Assembly (NCBI RefSeq): GCF_001192835.1
Contig: NZ_DF968182.1
Location: forward strand, 1,029,748-1,093,747
Direction of reading: 5' to 3'
DNA from: Lentimicrobium saccharophilum
Lineage (GTDB): Bacteria > Bacteroidota > Bacteroidia > Bacteroidales > Lentimicrobiaceae
DNA length: 64,000 nt
Below the pieces are notes generated by a model, which did not search any database, was not told the DNA's origin, and saw only the letters and a list, made by a program, of their open reading frames with translations. Numbering within the stretch: the stretch's first letter is position 1; each line of letters opens with the position of its first letter. This document shows positions 1-8,450 of the stretch, piece by piece. The translations under genes were made by a program, and so were the position numbers.

Positions 1-1471
1 CCGGACCACGCAGGTAGATCTGCACGGAGTCGCTGACCGATCTGCCCTGTGCTGAGGCAACCGCTTTCAGCCAGTAGGCGCCCGGCTCAAGGCCCTGAAG
101 TACCAGCGGCCAGGCCAGGGAGTTGCCCTGAAGGCTGAGCAGTTCATCCTCGTTAAGATACAGGCTGAGCTGCTCGTTGAGCATAGCTTCGGCGCATACC
201 ATCAGCACGGTGTTCGGACTTGCCAGTGGTTCCCTTCGGGTGGGGTTGATGATCTTAACATTGAGGGCGTTGGGATATACAAACAGCAGGATATCGGACC
301 CGTCGGCGTTTTTCTGCTCCAGGTAGTACCCGCCGGGCTGCTCTTCGCCGCTCCGGAAAACGAAGGCCATGTAATGGATTTCTTCTGAAGCCGGCACCCC
401 GTAATATTCGCGGATGTTGCTGAAAGTGATGCTGTAAAGGTTGTCGTCAACCCTTGTCATTTTGGTTTCGGGCGTATTTTCGCCCCATTCGGTTTTCACA
501 TATTTCCAGTCGGTAGTGGTCTGGCTCAGGTTGGTAATCACGCCGGTGTGGGCGTAAATGTCGCCTTCGTAATCAAAGAGTCCGCCATTGCCGTAGGCGG
601 CGTTAAAATAGACGGTCACCGCCTGATCGTGCTGCGGAAAGGGCGGTTCGCTGCTCACCAGGCTGAGGGTGGGATTGCATTCAAACACCTGATCTACAGT
701 GTAGCTGTAGTTCTGTCCGTTGTTATTGGCCATTTGCAGGGTCAGCAGGTCAAAATCGGCGGAAGGGCTCTCCGCCACCGTGCTGAAGATATAATACGTA
801 ACTTCAGTTTGAGATGGCTGGGCGGGGATGCTTCCCGTAAGGCTGCTTCCGCTGATATTCATCGTAATCAGCGACGAGGTAGCCCAGTTGTCGGTGGTGT
901 AGCGGAGGTAGAAATGTTCTTCGGGCGAGGGTATTGCGCTGAGGGAAGCGCTGACTTCCACCAAGTCGGTGCTGCTGACCACCACGGGATTTTGCATCAC
1001 ACCGTCTATGCCGGCCGGCTCCGTGGATGTCTCCATAAATATGGCCCGGGTATTTGCATATCCTGAGTCTTCGAAAACCACCGTGTACCAGCGGTTTTGC
1101 ACCAGGCTGATGTTGTTGTCGGGGTCGGAGGGCGTTCCGTAGGTGAGTGGCTGCAGGCTGTTGACGGTCATGGAGACGTTGCCCGCCCATTGATTGCCCC
1201 AGGGGTTGCCGAACGAGGTGCTGACGAATTTGAAGGCATCGAAGCCCTGGTTGCCGGTATACTGAAAGGTGGTGGTCCAGCGCGGGGTGCCGGTGTTTAC
1301 TTTCTGCAGATCAAAGGGCCCGCCCATCTCCGGATCGTTTACCCAGTTATTCCATGAGCCGGGCATACGCAGGCCGTCGGGGGGGTAGATCTGGGCGAAA
1401 GCCGGAACGATGAAAAGCAGCTGGATAATCAGCAGGGCGAAGCGGTTGGGGGTTTTTCTTCTGATTGGCAT
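1..1471 (-). CDS. Secreted amylase-like protein, N-terminal part (runs off window)
   Basis: An uninterrupted frame runs from an ATG at 1471 to base 1, about 490 codons with no stop, so the gene continues beyond the window. It starts with a signal peptide (hydrophobic stretch ending AFAQ). Residues about 28-270 match the N-terminus of the next secreted protein (2183-4738), sharing GL.MPG.W near the mature start, DTRAIFM/NTRAIFM and YTTDNWATS. Residues about 280-400 contain GDIYAHTGVIT, DWKYVKTEWG and REYYGVPA, a module I associate with secreted Bacteroidota GH13 alpha-amylases ahead of the catalytic barrel. The catalytic domain itself is not visible, so the enzyme class is inferred from this module and from the GH57 neighbour. 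Alternatives are a pullulanase or a non-catalytic glucan-binding protein. Confidence 0.75.
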   Translation of the reverse strand, partial: MPIRRKTPNRFALLIIQLLFIVPAFAQIYPPDGLRMPGSWNNWVNDPEMGGPFDLQKVNTGTPRWTTTFQYTGNQGFDAFKFVSTSFGNPWGNQWAGNVSMTVNSLQPLTYGTPSDPDNNISLVQNRWYTVVFEDSGYANTRAIFMETSTEPAGIDGVMQNPVVVSSTDLVEVSASLSAIPSPEEHFYLRYTTDNWATSSLITMNISGSSLTGSIPAQPSQTEVTYYIFSTVAESPSADFDLLTLQMANNNGQNYSYTVDQVFECNPTLSLVSSEPPFPQHDQAVTVYFNAAYGNGGLFDYEGDIYAHTGVITNLSQTTTDWKYVKTEWGENTPETKMTRVDDNLYSITFSNIREYYGVPASEEIHYMAFVFRSGEEQPGGYYLEQKNADGSDILLFVYPNALNVKIINPTRREPLASPNTVLMVCAEAMLNEQLSLYLNEDELLSLQGNSLAWPLVLQGLEPGAYWLKAVASAQGRSVSDSVQIYLRGP

Positions 1472-1488
1472 GGGTGTGTTGGTTTGCT

Positions 1489-1556
1489 AAACCATTCAGG
1501 TTTTTAAAACCTGAATGGTTTTAGCTGGGGTTGATGTTTTTAAAACCTGAATGGTT
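1489..1556. repeat. REP-like palindrome plus half-copy, left of RAYT gene
   Basis: A perfect hairpin has arms AAACCATTCAGGTTTT (1489-1504) and AAAACCTGAATGGTTT (1506-1521) around one T. An inverted half-copy, AAAACCTGAATGGTT, follows at 1542-1556. The order is full palindrome then half-site reading toward the transposase. This mirrors the arrangement on the other side of the gene. The hairpin may also act as a terminator for the RAYT gene. Confidence 0.9.
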
Positions 1557-2102
1557 GACTTGAAAATGCTCATGCAATGCAATAAAATTCTCCAAACTAT
1601 CAAACAACTGAAGCGGCAAAGAGTCGCTGATTAACATTTTTTTGCCTTTCAGGTATTCATGAATGGAAGAGAAAGGATAATCCCTGAAATAAGTACAAAC
1701 CTTGTGATGAACCGGATTGCAATGAACATACAGAATTATTCTTCTCAGATATTCTTCATCAGAGATCAGCTTACGTTCATAATTCTTCTCAAAAAGGCTG
1801 CCTGTCCGTCCTGTGGATTTATTGATGGCTTTGGCATATGCGTTGAACATATTTGAAAATGCCTGAAACGGTCTCTTTCTGAATTTCTCTGGCAGGTCAG
1901 ATTCATCCTTAACCCTTAGAACAAAGTGAAAATGGTTCTTCATCAGGCAATAGGCATAAATGTCCGCTGAGGACAACAGATGCCTTTCCATCAGACGAAG
2001 AAAAAATTCATAATTGCGTGGCTCGGGGAAAGTAATATCGCCGTTGTTTCCGCGGTTGTAGATATGATAGGTTGAGCCGGGGGTTAAGGTATCGTGCGTC
2101 AT
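1521..2102 (-). CDS. REP-associated tyrosine transposase (RAYT, IS200/Y1 family)
   Basis: This is a 193-residue Y1-type transposase. The HUH motif appears in CLMKNHFHFVLRV, followed by the helix with the candidate catalytic tyrosine in FEKNYERKL and the family motif YVHCNP. RAYTs are single-copy, domesticated relatives of IS200/IS605 transposases that cut at REP palindromes through a phosphotyrosine link. Mirrored palindromes flank the gene within 40 bases on both sides, exactly the expected substrate arrangement. The coding frame is intact. It sits between two minus-strand starch-related genes and probably inserted there. The ATG start (ATGACGCACG) is the first in frame. The family call is firm; activity is not known. 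Confidence 0.93.
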   Translation of the reverse strand: MTHDTLTPGSTYHIYNRGNNGDITFPEPRNYEFFLRLMERHLLSSADIYAYCLMKNHFHFVLRVKDESDLPEKFRKRPFQAFSNMFNAYAKAINKSTGRTGSLFEKNYERKLISDEEYLRRIILYVHCNPVHHKVCTYFRDYPFSSIHEYLKGKKMLISDSLPLQLFDSLENFIALHEHFQVNHSGFKNINPS

Positions 2103-2116
2103 GATGATGATTGATT

Positions 2117-2173
2117 AAACCATTCAGGTTTTTTAAACCTAAACCATTCAGGTTTTTAAAACCTGAATGGTTT
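2117..2173. repeat. REP-like half-copy plus palindrome, right of RAYT gene
   Basis: Half-site AAACCATTCAGGTTTT (2117-2132) is followed by a full hairpin with the same 16-base arms at 2141-2156 and 2158-2173. It is the mirror image of the repeat at 1489-1556. It lies 10 bases past the stop of the 2183-4738 gene, so it could also terminate that transcript. Confidence 0.9.
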
Positions 2174-2182
2174 AGGGCGGGT

Positions 2183-4738
2183 TTAAAACTTCACCAGCTT
2201 CGAAGTAAACACGATATCCCCGGCCAGGATTTTAATCAGATAAATCCCGCTTTCAAGCTCAGAGAGATCAATCCTTTGATTCCCAAGGGCTGTGGGTTGA
2301 TCCATCACCACCCTTCCGCTGATATCAATCAGCTGATAAGCGGTTAGTCCAGGGATTTCGAGATTGAGCAGTTTATTGGCCGGATTGGGATAAATGCGGG
2401 ACCCATAGGGGAGCGTTTGCGCACTGGTTATCATGGTGGTGTAAGTCACCGTACCTGAAACTGCTCCACCCTCGTCCACGCTCATCACCAGGTTATCCCC
2501 ATCGATCAGCCAGATGCCGAATTCTGTTCCGTCGGCTTCTATGGCGCCCCACTCGTAGGTGCCGGGCAGCAGATCAAGTGTGACCGTCCAGGTAAATCCG
2601 TCGCGGTTCATGGGGATGGTATCCCAGTTGGTCATATCCCCTTTGAATTTAATGTTGTCATGAATCTCCGTGCCATCAATCAGTGTAAACAGCACCGGAG
2701 TAGGCTGCTGCGGTTCGTTAACAGTCAGTGCCCCCGAAACATTGGCTGTACCGTCCCAGAATCCTCCGCCGGTTTCATTATAGCCACCGTAAAGGAAAGG
2801 GCCGCCATTATAGCTGAAACGGGCGGCATAGTACCAGGTTCCGGATTCAGTAAACTCCGGGCCGATATTGGCCATAAATTCATCGTTGTTGCCCGAGGGA
2901 GCATTGAAAGCGGCCGGCACCCAGTTGTTCCAGCCTGCAGGGTTGGTATTGGCGCTGCTGTAGCCTATCCATGCCTGTAATCCGGGAACGGCGTTGCCCA
3001 GCCCGGTTATACCTTCTATATACACCTGAGCGAACACATCAAAGTTGTCGCCAACGGTAATTTCACCAGAGCCGGGAAACTGCAGGTTGGCCCAGGTGAT
3101 TTCAGGAACCGGCAGCGCTTCCACTGTCAGTATGCCGGATATATTGACGGTCCCGTCCCAGAAACCACCGCCTGCTTCGGAATAGCCGCCGTAAAAGTAC
3201 TCGCCGGTATTGAGCCGGAAGCGGCTGGCATAGTAGTAGGTTCCCGGAGATGTCAGGTGCTGGCCGAGATTGCTGAGGTATTCATCATTATTACCGGAAG
3301 GGCCGTTGAAAGTGGCGGGAAACCAGTTTGTCCAGGTTGCCGGATTGGTGTTGTTGTCGCTGTATCCTATCCATGCCTGTACGCCCGGCGCGGGAGTAGC
3401 CTGTCCGGTGACGCCTTCTATATAGGCCTGGGCAAAGATATCCAGGTTTTCGCCCGGTTCAATCACGGCGCTTCCGGGAAACTGCAGGTTTACCCAGTTA
3501 AAATCGGGATCGGGAATGGGATCGGTTACCGTAAGTACGCCTGAAACATTGTTCACCCCGTCCCAGAAACCACCGCTGAAGCCGCCGTAAACCCAGGGGT
3601 CGTCGTTGTATTGAAACCGTGTGGCATAATAGTAAGTGCCGGCGGTGGTTATTGCGGCGCCCAGATCGGCCATAAATTCATCGTTGTTGCCTGCCGGCCC
3701 GTTGTGGGAGGCTGTTATCCAGTTTGTCCAGGTTGCAGGATCGGTATCGGCTGTACTGTAACCTATCCATGCGTTCAGCCCCGGGGCAGGGGTGGCCTGT
3801 CCGGTAATGCCTTCGATATATGCCTGTCCGTAAACGTTGAACGCCCCGCCGGTTTCGATGGCGCCGCTGCCGGGCCACTGCAGGTTGGCCCAGGTAATCT
3901 CAGGTTCAGGCGCTGTACCGATGGTGTAGGAATAATTCGGGCCACCGTTGTTGTTGAATTTGATGGTGCAGAGGTCGTAGTCGGCGGTAAGCCCGGCTAT
4001 GGTGGAGGTTAAGGCGTAATAGTCAACTTCGGTCCCCAGTGGCTGGCCGGGGATGCTTGCCTCGCCGGTGTTGCCCGTCATGGCGGCAACTACGGCTGCC
4101 GAGGTGGCCCAGTTGTCGGTGGTGTAACGTACATAAACGATTTCCTCCGGGGCCGGGGTTGTCGAGGTTTCCACATCGATAACAACAGGCATGTTTTCAT
4201 ACGCATCCAACGGAACTGACACTGTTGTGATTTCGACAGGCGCGGCACTGGTTACCATAAAAATGGCGCGGGTATCCTGGTAGCCCAGATCTTCCCAGTT
4301 CATGGTGTAGTATTTATCGTCAGCAAGTACAATCTGATTGTTGTTGGCTCCTTCTTTGGTATACACCTGCAGGGTATTCATCTCCACCGTGACATTGCAC
4401 CATTTATTCTGCCAGATATTGCCTTCAACCGGACCACTGGTAAAAAGAAATTCGTAGTTTCCCCCTCCGACATCAGCGCCCGGCATGGTCGTGCTGATGA
4501 TGGTTTGCCAGCGCGCTTGTCCGGTGCTGATTTTCACCAGCCTCCCGTTAGGTACCTGATTAGGATTTCCGAAAGCCGGGTTGTTGACCGGTGGATTCTC
4601 CCATCCACACCAGTTTCCGGGCATATTCAGCCCTTCGGGTTCATAAATCTGTGACTGTGCTTCCTTTTGGGAGATTGTCAGCATAAAAGCCATCAATATA
4701 AAATTCAGCAGCATTCCGGTGCGTAAGGTGTTTTTCAT
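2183..4738 (-). CDS. Secreted multimodular starch-binding-like protein with T9SS signal
   Basis: This 851-residue exported protein has a signal peptide ending QSQIYEPEG. Residues about 30-275 form a module shared with the amylase-like neighbour upstream of base 1471. Three tandem copies of about 130 residues follow (about 281-408, 409-543, 544-674), each with WxNLQ(F/W)PGS, YIEGxTG, PGLxAWIGYS and SGNNDE(F/Y). Residues about 677-765 (NIKFKGDMTNWDTIPM, then LPGTYEWGAI) resemble a CBM48/CBM20-like glycogen/starch-binding fold. The last 75 residues are a type A T9SS sorting domain (YPNPANKLLNLEI, SGIYLIKI, SKLVKF). No catalytic motif is visible. The likely role is surface binding of alpha-glucan beside the amylase-like and GH57 enzymes; this is inferred from modules and neighbours. 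Confidence 0.85.
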   Translation of the reverse strand: MKNTLRTGMLLNFILMAFMLTISQKEAQSQIYEPEGLNMPGNWCGWENPPVNNPAFGNPNQVPNGRLVKISTGQARWQTIISTTMPGADVGGGNYEFLFTSGPVEGNIWQNKWCNVTVEMNTLQVYTKEGANNNQIVLADDKYYTMNWEDLGYQDTRAIFMVTSAAPVEITTVSVPLDAYENMPVVIDVETSTTPAPEEIVYVRYTTDNWATSAAVVAAMTGNTGEASIPGQPLGTEVDYYALTSTIAGLTADYDLCTIKFNNNGGPNYSYTIGTAPEPEITWANLQWPGSGAIETGGAFNVYGQAYIEGITGQATPAPGLNAWIGYSTADTDPATWTNWITASHNGPAGNNDEFMADLGAAITTAGTYYYATRFQYNDDPWVYGGFSGGFWDGVNNVSGVLTVTDPIPDPDFNWVNLQFPGSAVIEPGENLDIFAQAYIEGVTGQATPAPGVQAWIGYSDNNTNPATWTNWFPATFNGPSGNNDEYLSNLGQHLTSPGTYYYASRFRLNTGEYFYGGYSEAGGGFWDGTVNISGILTVEALPVPEITWANLQFPGSGEITVGDNFDVFAQVYIEGITGLGNAVPGLQAWIGYSSANTNPAGWNNWVPAAFNAPSGNNDEFMANIGPEFTESGTWYYAARFSYNGGPFLYGGYNETGGGFWDGTANVSGALTVNEPQQPTPVLFTLIDGTEIHDNIKFKGDMTNWDTIPMNRDGFTWTVTLDLLPGTYEWGAIEADGTEFGIWLIDGDNLVMSVDEGGAVSGTVTYTTMITSAQTLPYGSRIYPNPANKLLNLEIPGLTAYQLIDISGRVVMDQPTALGNQRIDLSELESGIYLIKILAGDIVFTSKLVKF

Positions 4739-4852
4739 ATTCTTCTGGTTTTAATTAAATTACTGTTCAAGGCACATTTAATGTCAGATTAATATTTCAG
4801 GAATTCTTTACAAAACAAAACCTGAAGTCAGGTTCAGTAAGGACATTTTTTA

Positions 4853-4883
4853 CAAATTTATTTTTTTTCAACTTTTTTGTCAA
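4853..4883 (-). promoter_or_regulatory. Bacteroidota-type promoter of the starch-binding-like gene
   Basis: Read on the minus strand, TTGAC (TTG at 4883-4881) is followed after 20 bases by TAAATTTG (4860-4853). This matches the Bacteroidota -33/-7 consensus TTG-N19-21-TAnnTTTG. Transcription would start near 4846, giving a leader of about 107 bases. Confidence 0.6.
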
Positions 4884-4920
4884 TACTTTTTGTCATTTGA
4901 AGGATTCAGGCAGCCACTGC

Positions 4921-7590
4921 CTATTTTCTGATGAACTTCCGTGAAGCAGCTACGGCGCCTTCGTGATTGACAATCAGCAGGGTATAAACTCCCGGCGTCA
5001 GAAAGGACACATTCAGACAGAGGTTTTCGCGGGTGACGGCTTCGGTGAGCCTGACCTGACCGCTCATGGATAGTATCTGAATAAAATGTTTTTTCGAAAA
5101 TTCCTGTGAAAGCCCCACGCAAAGTGTGTTTTCGGCGGGCACAGGCCAGAGGCTTAATTTTACATCTTCAGGGCGGGTTACCGATGTCGGACTGTTATTG
5201 ATTGGTATATGGAAATCGGCGCCGTTGTTGTTGTTCCATGTATTGTTGTTGTAATGGATCACAAAATCCAGGGAGGTAACTTCCTGCCCGGGATTGTTGA
5301 AAGGCCCCAGGGTAATAGTCAGGTTTCCTTCATCATCGGGGCCCTCCATGGCCGATTCAATGGCAGGGCCTGATCCGTTGAACAGGTAAGAGCCAGCCGG
5401 CCAGTAGGATGCGTGAGGTGTTTGCCAGGTATTGCCGTTAACGGTTACTCCCCAGTGCAGTTTTGCCCCGGTTTGCTGACCGGTTTCCGTGATGGTGATG
5501 ACATCGTTCAGGGTAGGATTTTCCGGCATCCAGAACACTCCGGTTTGTCCGCCTCCCGGGTTGGAAGCGCCCACATAAACGTGTTGTATGGGCGTGCGGG
5601 TGATATTTCCATGATTGTCGGTTATTTCCACATAGTAATCGATCAGGGTTTCTGAGAATCCCGCGATTTCCGCATAGTACTGTCCGGCGATGTAGTCGGG
5701 CATGATAAAGAAGTTCAGTTCCGGATTTCCTGTTACATTCCCGGCCGGAAAGTTGCGGTAAGTCATTGTTGTTTGCTGCCATGGCTGCACGCCCGGTCCG
5801 CCGGCATAGGTTTCGTTGTCGTTATTATCAAGCGGATTCAGTCCGTCGGTATCCTGCCGGTATTTCAGCACGGCCGACTGTATGCCCGAAACATCGTAGG
5901 CGAATGTCCACACATGGAAATCAGAAGCATTCTGAAACTGCTGATAGCCGTAAACCGGGCCGAATCCCGTGCCTCCGGGGTTATGGGGAAACCTTTGCGG
6001 GATAAAGACGGTCGGCGGGGTGTTGTCAGTTCCCTGATTCGCATTGATGACCTGATCGGCGAAGCCGCAGGCGATGTTACAGGCCAGGGTCTGTTTTACT
6101 TCCATGTCGAGGGAAGCGCCATAGTACATATATCCACTGTTGTAGGCGGGGAGCAGGTGGTGCCAGGCTCTTTCGGCCTGATTTGACTGAACGCCTGGCT
6201 CAGCGATGCGCGCGATCGACAGGGTTCCGGTAAGGTCTTCGGCCATCTGCACCCGGTTCTCGGCAGCCACCAGTACCGCCCAGTTTCGGGCATCCTCGGT
6301 CCATCCCTGTGGATTAAACCGGAAAGTTGAGGTGTACATCGGCCAAAGCCAATTGATGAACTGCGGGTGGCCCCAGTCGTTTTCGGCATTTACCCAGGAG
6401 CCGTCCTCCACATGCACTACTGCATCATCCGGAACGGGGTGATTGTGAAGAAATTGCTGTATGGTGGTGGGAACATAACCTTTTGATACAGCTTCATAAG
6501 CAAATCCGGGCACCGAATTGGTGTAATAGTCGTAACCCCCTCCCCAGGCATTGTCGCCATCGTGGGCCAGCAGGACCAGCGAGGGCCGGTCGGGGTCATC
6601 GTATGGAGCGATGTGGTTGTCTATCTCCCCGGTTCCCATGGTTGCGTAGCCGTTTTTATAACTAAGCAGGTCATCCATGGGCACAACGGTAATTTTGTAT
6701 TCATTGCCGGTCTCCGGATCAACATATTTTGCCTTGTGCGCCTGGTAGCAAAAAGGGGCAGCAAAGGTCCCGCCCCTGCCGTCGATCTGTCCGCTCCACC
6801 AGTGGTTGCCGTTTTCCGGGACTTTATCTGCCCTGTTGGGGGGATCAATGTTGCATCCGGAAGTGCCGAACTGCAGGGGATAATCGTTCAGGGTGCGGGC
6901 CAGATGGCTGCTGGCGACTACCGTCCATTCAATCCCTTCTTCCACCAGCGCTTTGATGTTGCGCACACTGAATGAGCATTCGGCAGGCCAGTAGCCTTTT
7001 GAATAAACCGGTGACTGACCGAAGTTCTGTGTATAAATATGACGGTGCACCTGTATCTGCCTTCTGAGCATTTTATCGCTCAACAGCGGCGACAAGGCAT
7101 GGTTCATGGTAAAGGCGGTGATGTCCATCCGCGGCTTGCCTGCCGGGGTGTTCCAACCCCTCGCGGTGATAAAGGAGTTCTGCCAGCCGCTATAATAACC
7201 CCACTGACCTGCGGAAGCCAGGCTGTTCACATTTTCCATCAGGCAACCCGAGTAGTTAACCTGTGCACCGGCCTCCGGCAATCCCAGCAGCGATTGCACC
7301 GCGTCTTTGGCACGGTACTGATAAACGGCCTTACGATCCTCGTTGCTGAATATTTCCTGGAGATTGTTCAGCGGATGCTGCTGTCCGTCGGGATACCAGT
7401 TGCCGTTGTTCCATTTCAGATACTGAGATTCCCAGACTTTCTGATACTCATAGGAATTCCACCCGCTTGCCTCCGGCCAATAGACGGGTTGTTCAAGATG
7501 CCAGAGATAAGTAGTGTGAACCTGGGCTTCTGCGGGTGAGTTGCCTATGCATAAAGCCAGGATCACCAGTGCCGGGAAAAGGATTTTCAT
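4921..7590 (-). CDS. Secreted GH57-type glycoside hydrolase with C-terminal T9SS domain
   Basis: This 889-residue protein has a signal peptide ending PAEAQ. The mature N-terminus YLWHLEQPVYWP fits the H-x-QP opening of GH57 barrels. GYWPAECSFS (Glu near residue 203) fits the GH57 nucleophile region, and LLAHDGDNAWGG (Asp near 342) fits the acid/base region. GH57 enzymes are retaining alpha-glucan-active hydrolases or transferases. Residues about 510-670 form a beta-rich linker domain. About 680-790 (FWMPENPTLNDVITI, LDFVIHYNNN) resemble a CBM25/26 starch-binding module. The C-terminus is a T9SS sorting domain ending ASRKFIRK. Together with the upstream neighbours this forms an extracellular starch or glycogen locus. 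Exact specificity cannot be read from sequence. Confidence 0.85.
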   Translation of the reverse strand: MKILFPALVILALCIGNSPAEAQVHTTYLWHLEQPVYWPEASGWNSYEYQKVWESQYLKWNNGNWYPDGQQHPLNNLQEIFSNEDRKAVYQYRAKDAVQSLLGLPEAGAQVNYSGCLMENVNSLASAGQWGYYSGWQNSFITARGWNTPAGKPRMDITAFTMNHALSPLLSDKMLRRQIQVHRHIYTQNFGQSPVYSKGYWPAECSFSVRNIKALVEEGIEWTVVASSHLARTLNDYPLQFGTSGCNIDPPNRADKVPENGNHWWSGQIDGRGGTFAAPFCYQAHKAKYVDPETGNEYKITVVPMDDLLSYKNGYATMGTGEIDNHIAPYDDPDRPSLVLLAHDGDNAWGGGYDYYTNSVPGFAYEAVSKGYVPTTIQQFLHNHPVPDDAVVHVEDGSWVNAENDWGHPQFINWLWPMYTSTFRFNPQGWTEDARNWAVLVAAENRVQMAEDLTGTLSIARIAEPGVQSNQAERAWHHLLPAYNSGYMYYGASLDMEVKQTLACNIACGFADQVINANQGTDNTPPTVFIPQRFPHNPGGTGFGPVYGYQQFQNASDFHVWTFAYDVSGIQSAVLKYRQDTDGLNPLDNNDNETYAGGPGVQPWQQTTMTYRNFPAGNVTGNPELNFFIMPDYIAGQYYAEIAGFSETLIDYYVEITDNHGNITRTPIQHVYVGASNPGGGQTGVFWMPENPTLNDVITITETGQQTGAKLHWGVTVNGNTWQTPHASYWPAGSYLFNGSGPAIESAMEGPDDEGNLTITLGPFNNPGQEVTSLDFVIHYNNNTWNNNNGADFHIPINNSPTSVTRPEDVKLSLWPVPAENTLCVGLSQEFSKKHFIQILSMSGQVRLTEAVTRENLCLNVSFLTPGVYTLLIVNHEGAVAASRKFIRK

Positions 7591-7613
7591 GTTTCATTAA
7601 TCAGGGACTTTCA

Positions 7614-7621
7614 CAAAGATA
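7614..7621 (-). promoter_or_regulatory. Candidate -7 box for the GH57 gene
   Basis: TATCTTTG on the minus strand matches TAnnTTTG. TGGAC lies 19 bases upstream, one base different from the TTGAC seen at other promoters here. The leader would be about 16 bases. Confidence 0.4.
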
Positions 7622-7668
7622 AATGAAAACAATGTCCGGTCCACCTGTTGAATCGGTAATGTTCTGGT

Positions 7669-8450
7669 GTTCATGTGTTCGGGGGTTCAGGTGTTCAAGT
7701 GCTTCGCAATGTTGCAATGTGAAAATATGCAAATATGCAAAAGTGCAAATATGGAAATGTGTAAATCCTTCCTCAAGCGGGACATGTCGTGAAAATGAGA
7801 TCCGGGAATTATGATGCATAATTAGCGCTTATATTACAAAAGATCAATCTGTTTAGAAATTAAGAATCAGGTTTTAGAAATTCCGGAGGTCAGAGTGTTC
7901 AGGGGCTCAGGTACTCAGGTACTCAGGTGTTCAGGTGTTCAGGTGTTCAAGTGTTCAAGTGTTCAAGTGTTCATGTGCTACGCAATGTTGCAATGTGAAA
8001 ATATGCAAATGTGCAAATATGGAAATGTTTAAATCCTTCCTCAAGCGGGACATGTCGTGAAAATGAGATCCGGGAATTATGATGCATAATTAACGCTTAT
8101 ATTACAAAAGATCAATCTGTTTAGAAATTAAAATTAGGTTTTAGAAATTCCGCAGGTCAGGGTGTTCAGGTGCTCAGGTGCTCAGGTACTCAGGTGTTCA
8201 GGTGTTCGGGGGTTCGGGGGTTCAGGTGTTCGGGGGTTCAGGTGTTCAAGTGCTTCGTAATGTTGCAATGTGAAAATATGCTAATGTGCAAATATGGAAA
8301 TGTGTAAATCCTTCCTCAAGCGGGACATGTCGTGAAAATGAGATCCGGGAATTATGATGCATAATTAGCGCTTATATTACAAAAGATCAATCTGTTTAGA
8401 AATTTAAAATCAGGTTTTAGAAATTCCGAAGGTCAGAGTGTTCAGGGGCG
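7669..8450. repeat. Three tandem ~275-bp repeats with an octamer minisatellite
   Basis: The segment GTTGCAATGTGAAAATATG recurs at 7711, 7987 and 8262. TCCTTCCTCAAGCGGGAC and a following block of about 110 bases recur with the same period of 268-276 bases. Between the copies are runs of the octamer GTGTTCAR and variants (for example 7925-7976 and 8161-8250). No reading frame is conserved across the copies, so the block appears non-coding. Confidence 0.9.

Noticed and set aside
548-1357. Plus-strand open frames of 86-172 codons opposite the amylase-like gene
   Set aside because: The minus strand is open for 490 codons with a signal peptide and recognisable motifs; the plus frames have no family features and are shadows of GC-rich coding DNA.
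7920-8250. CRISPR array
   Set aside because: The repeating unit is an 8-base tandem word without unique spacers, inside a 275-bp tandem repeat; no cas genes are present.
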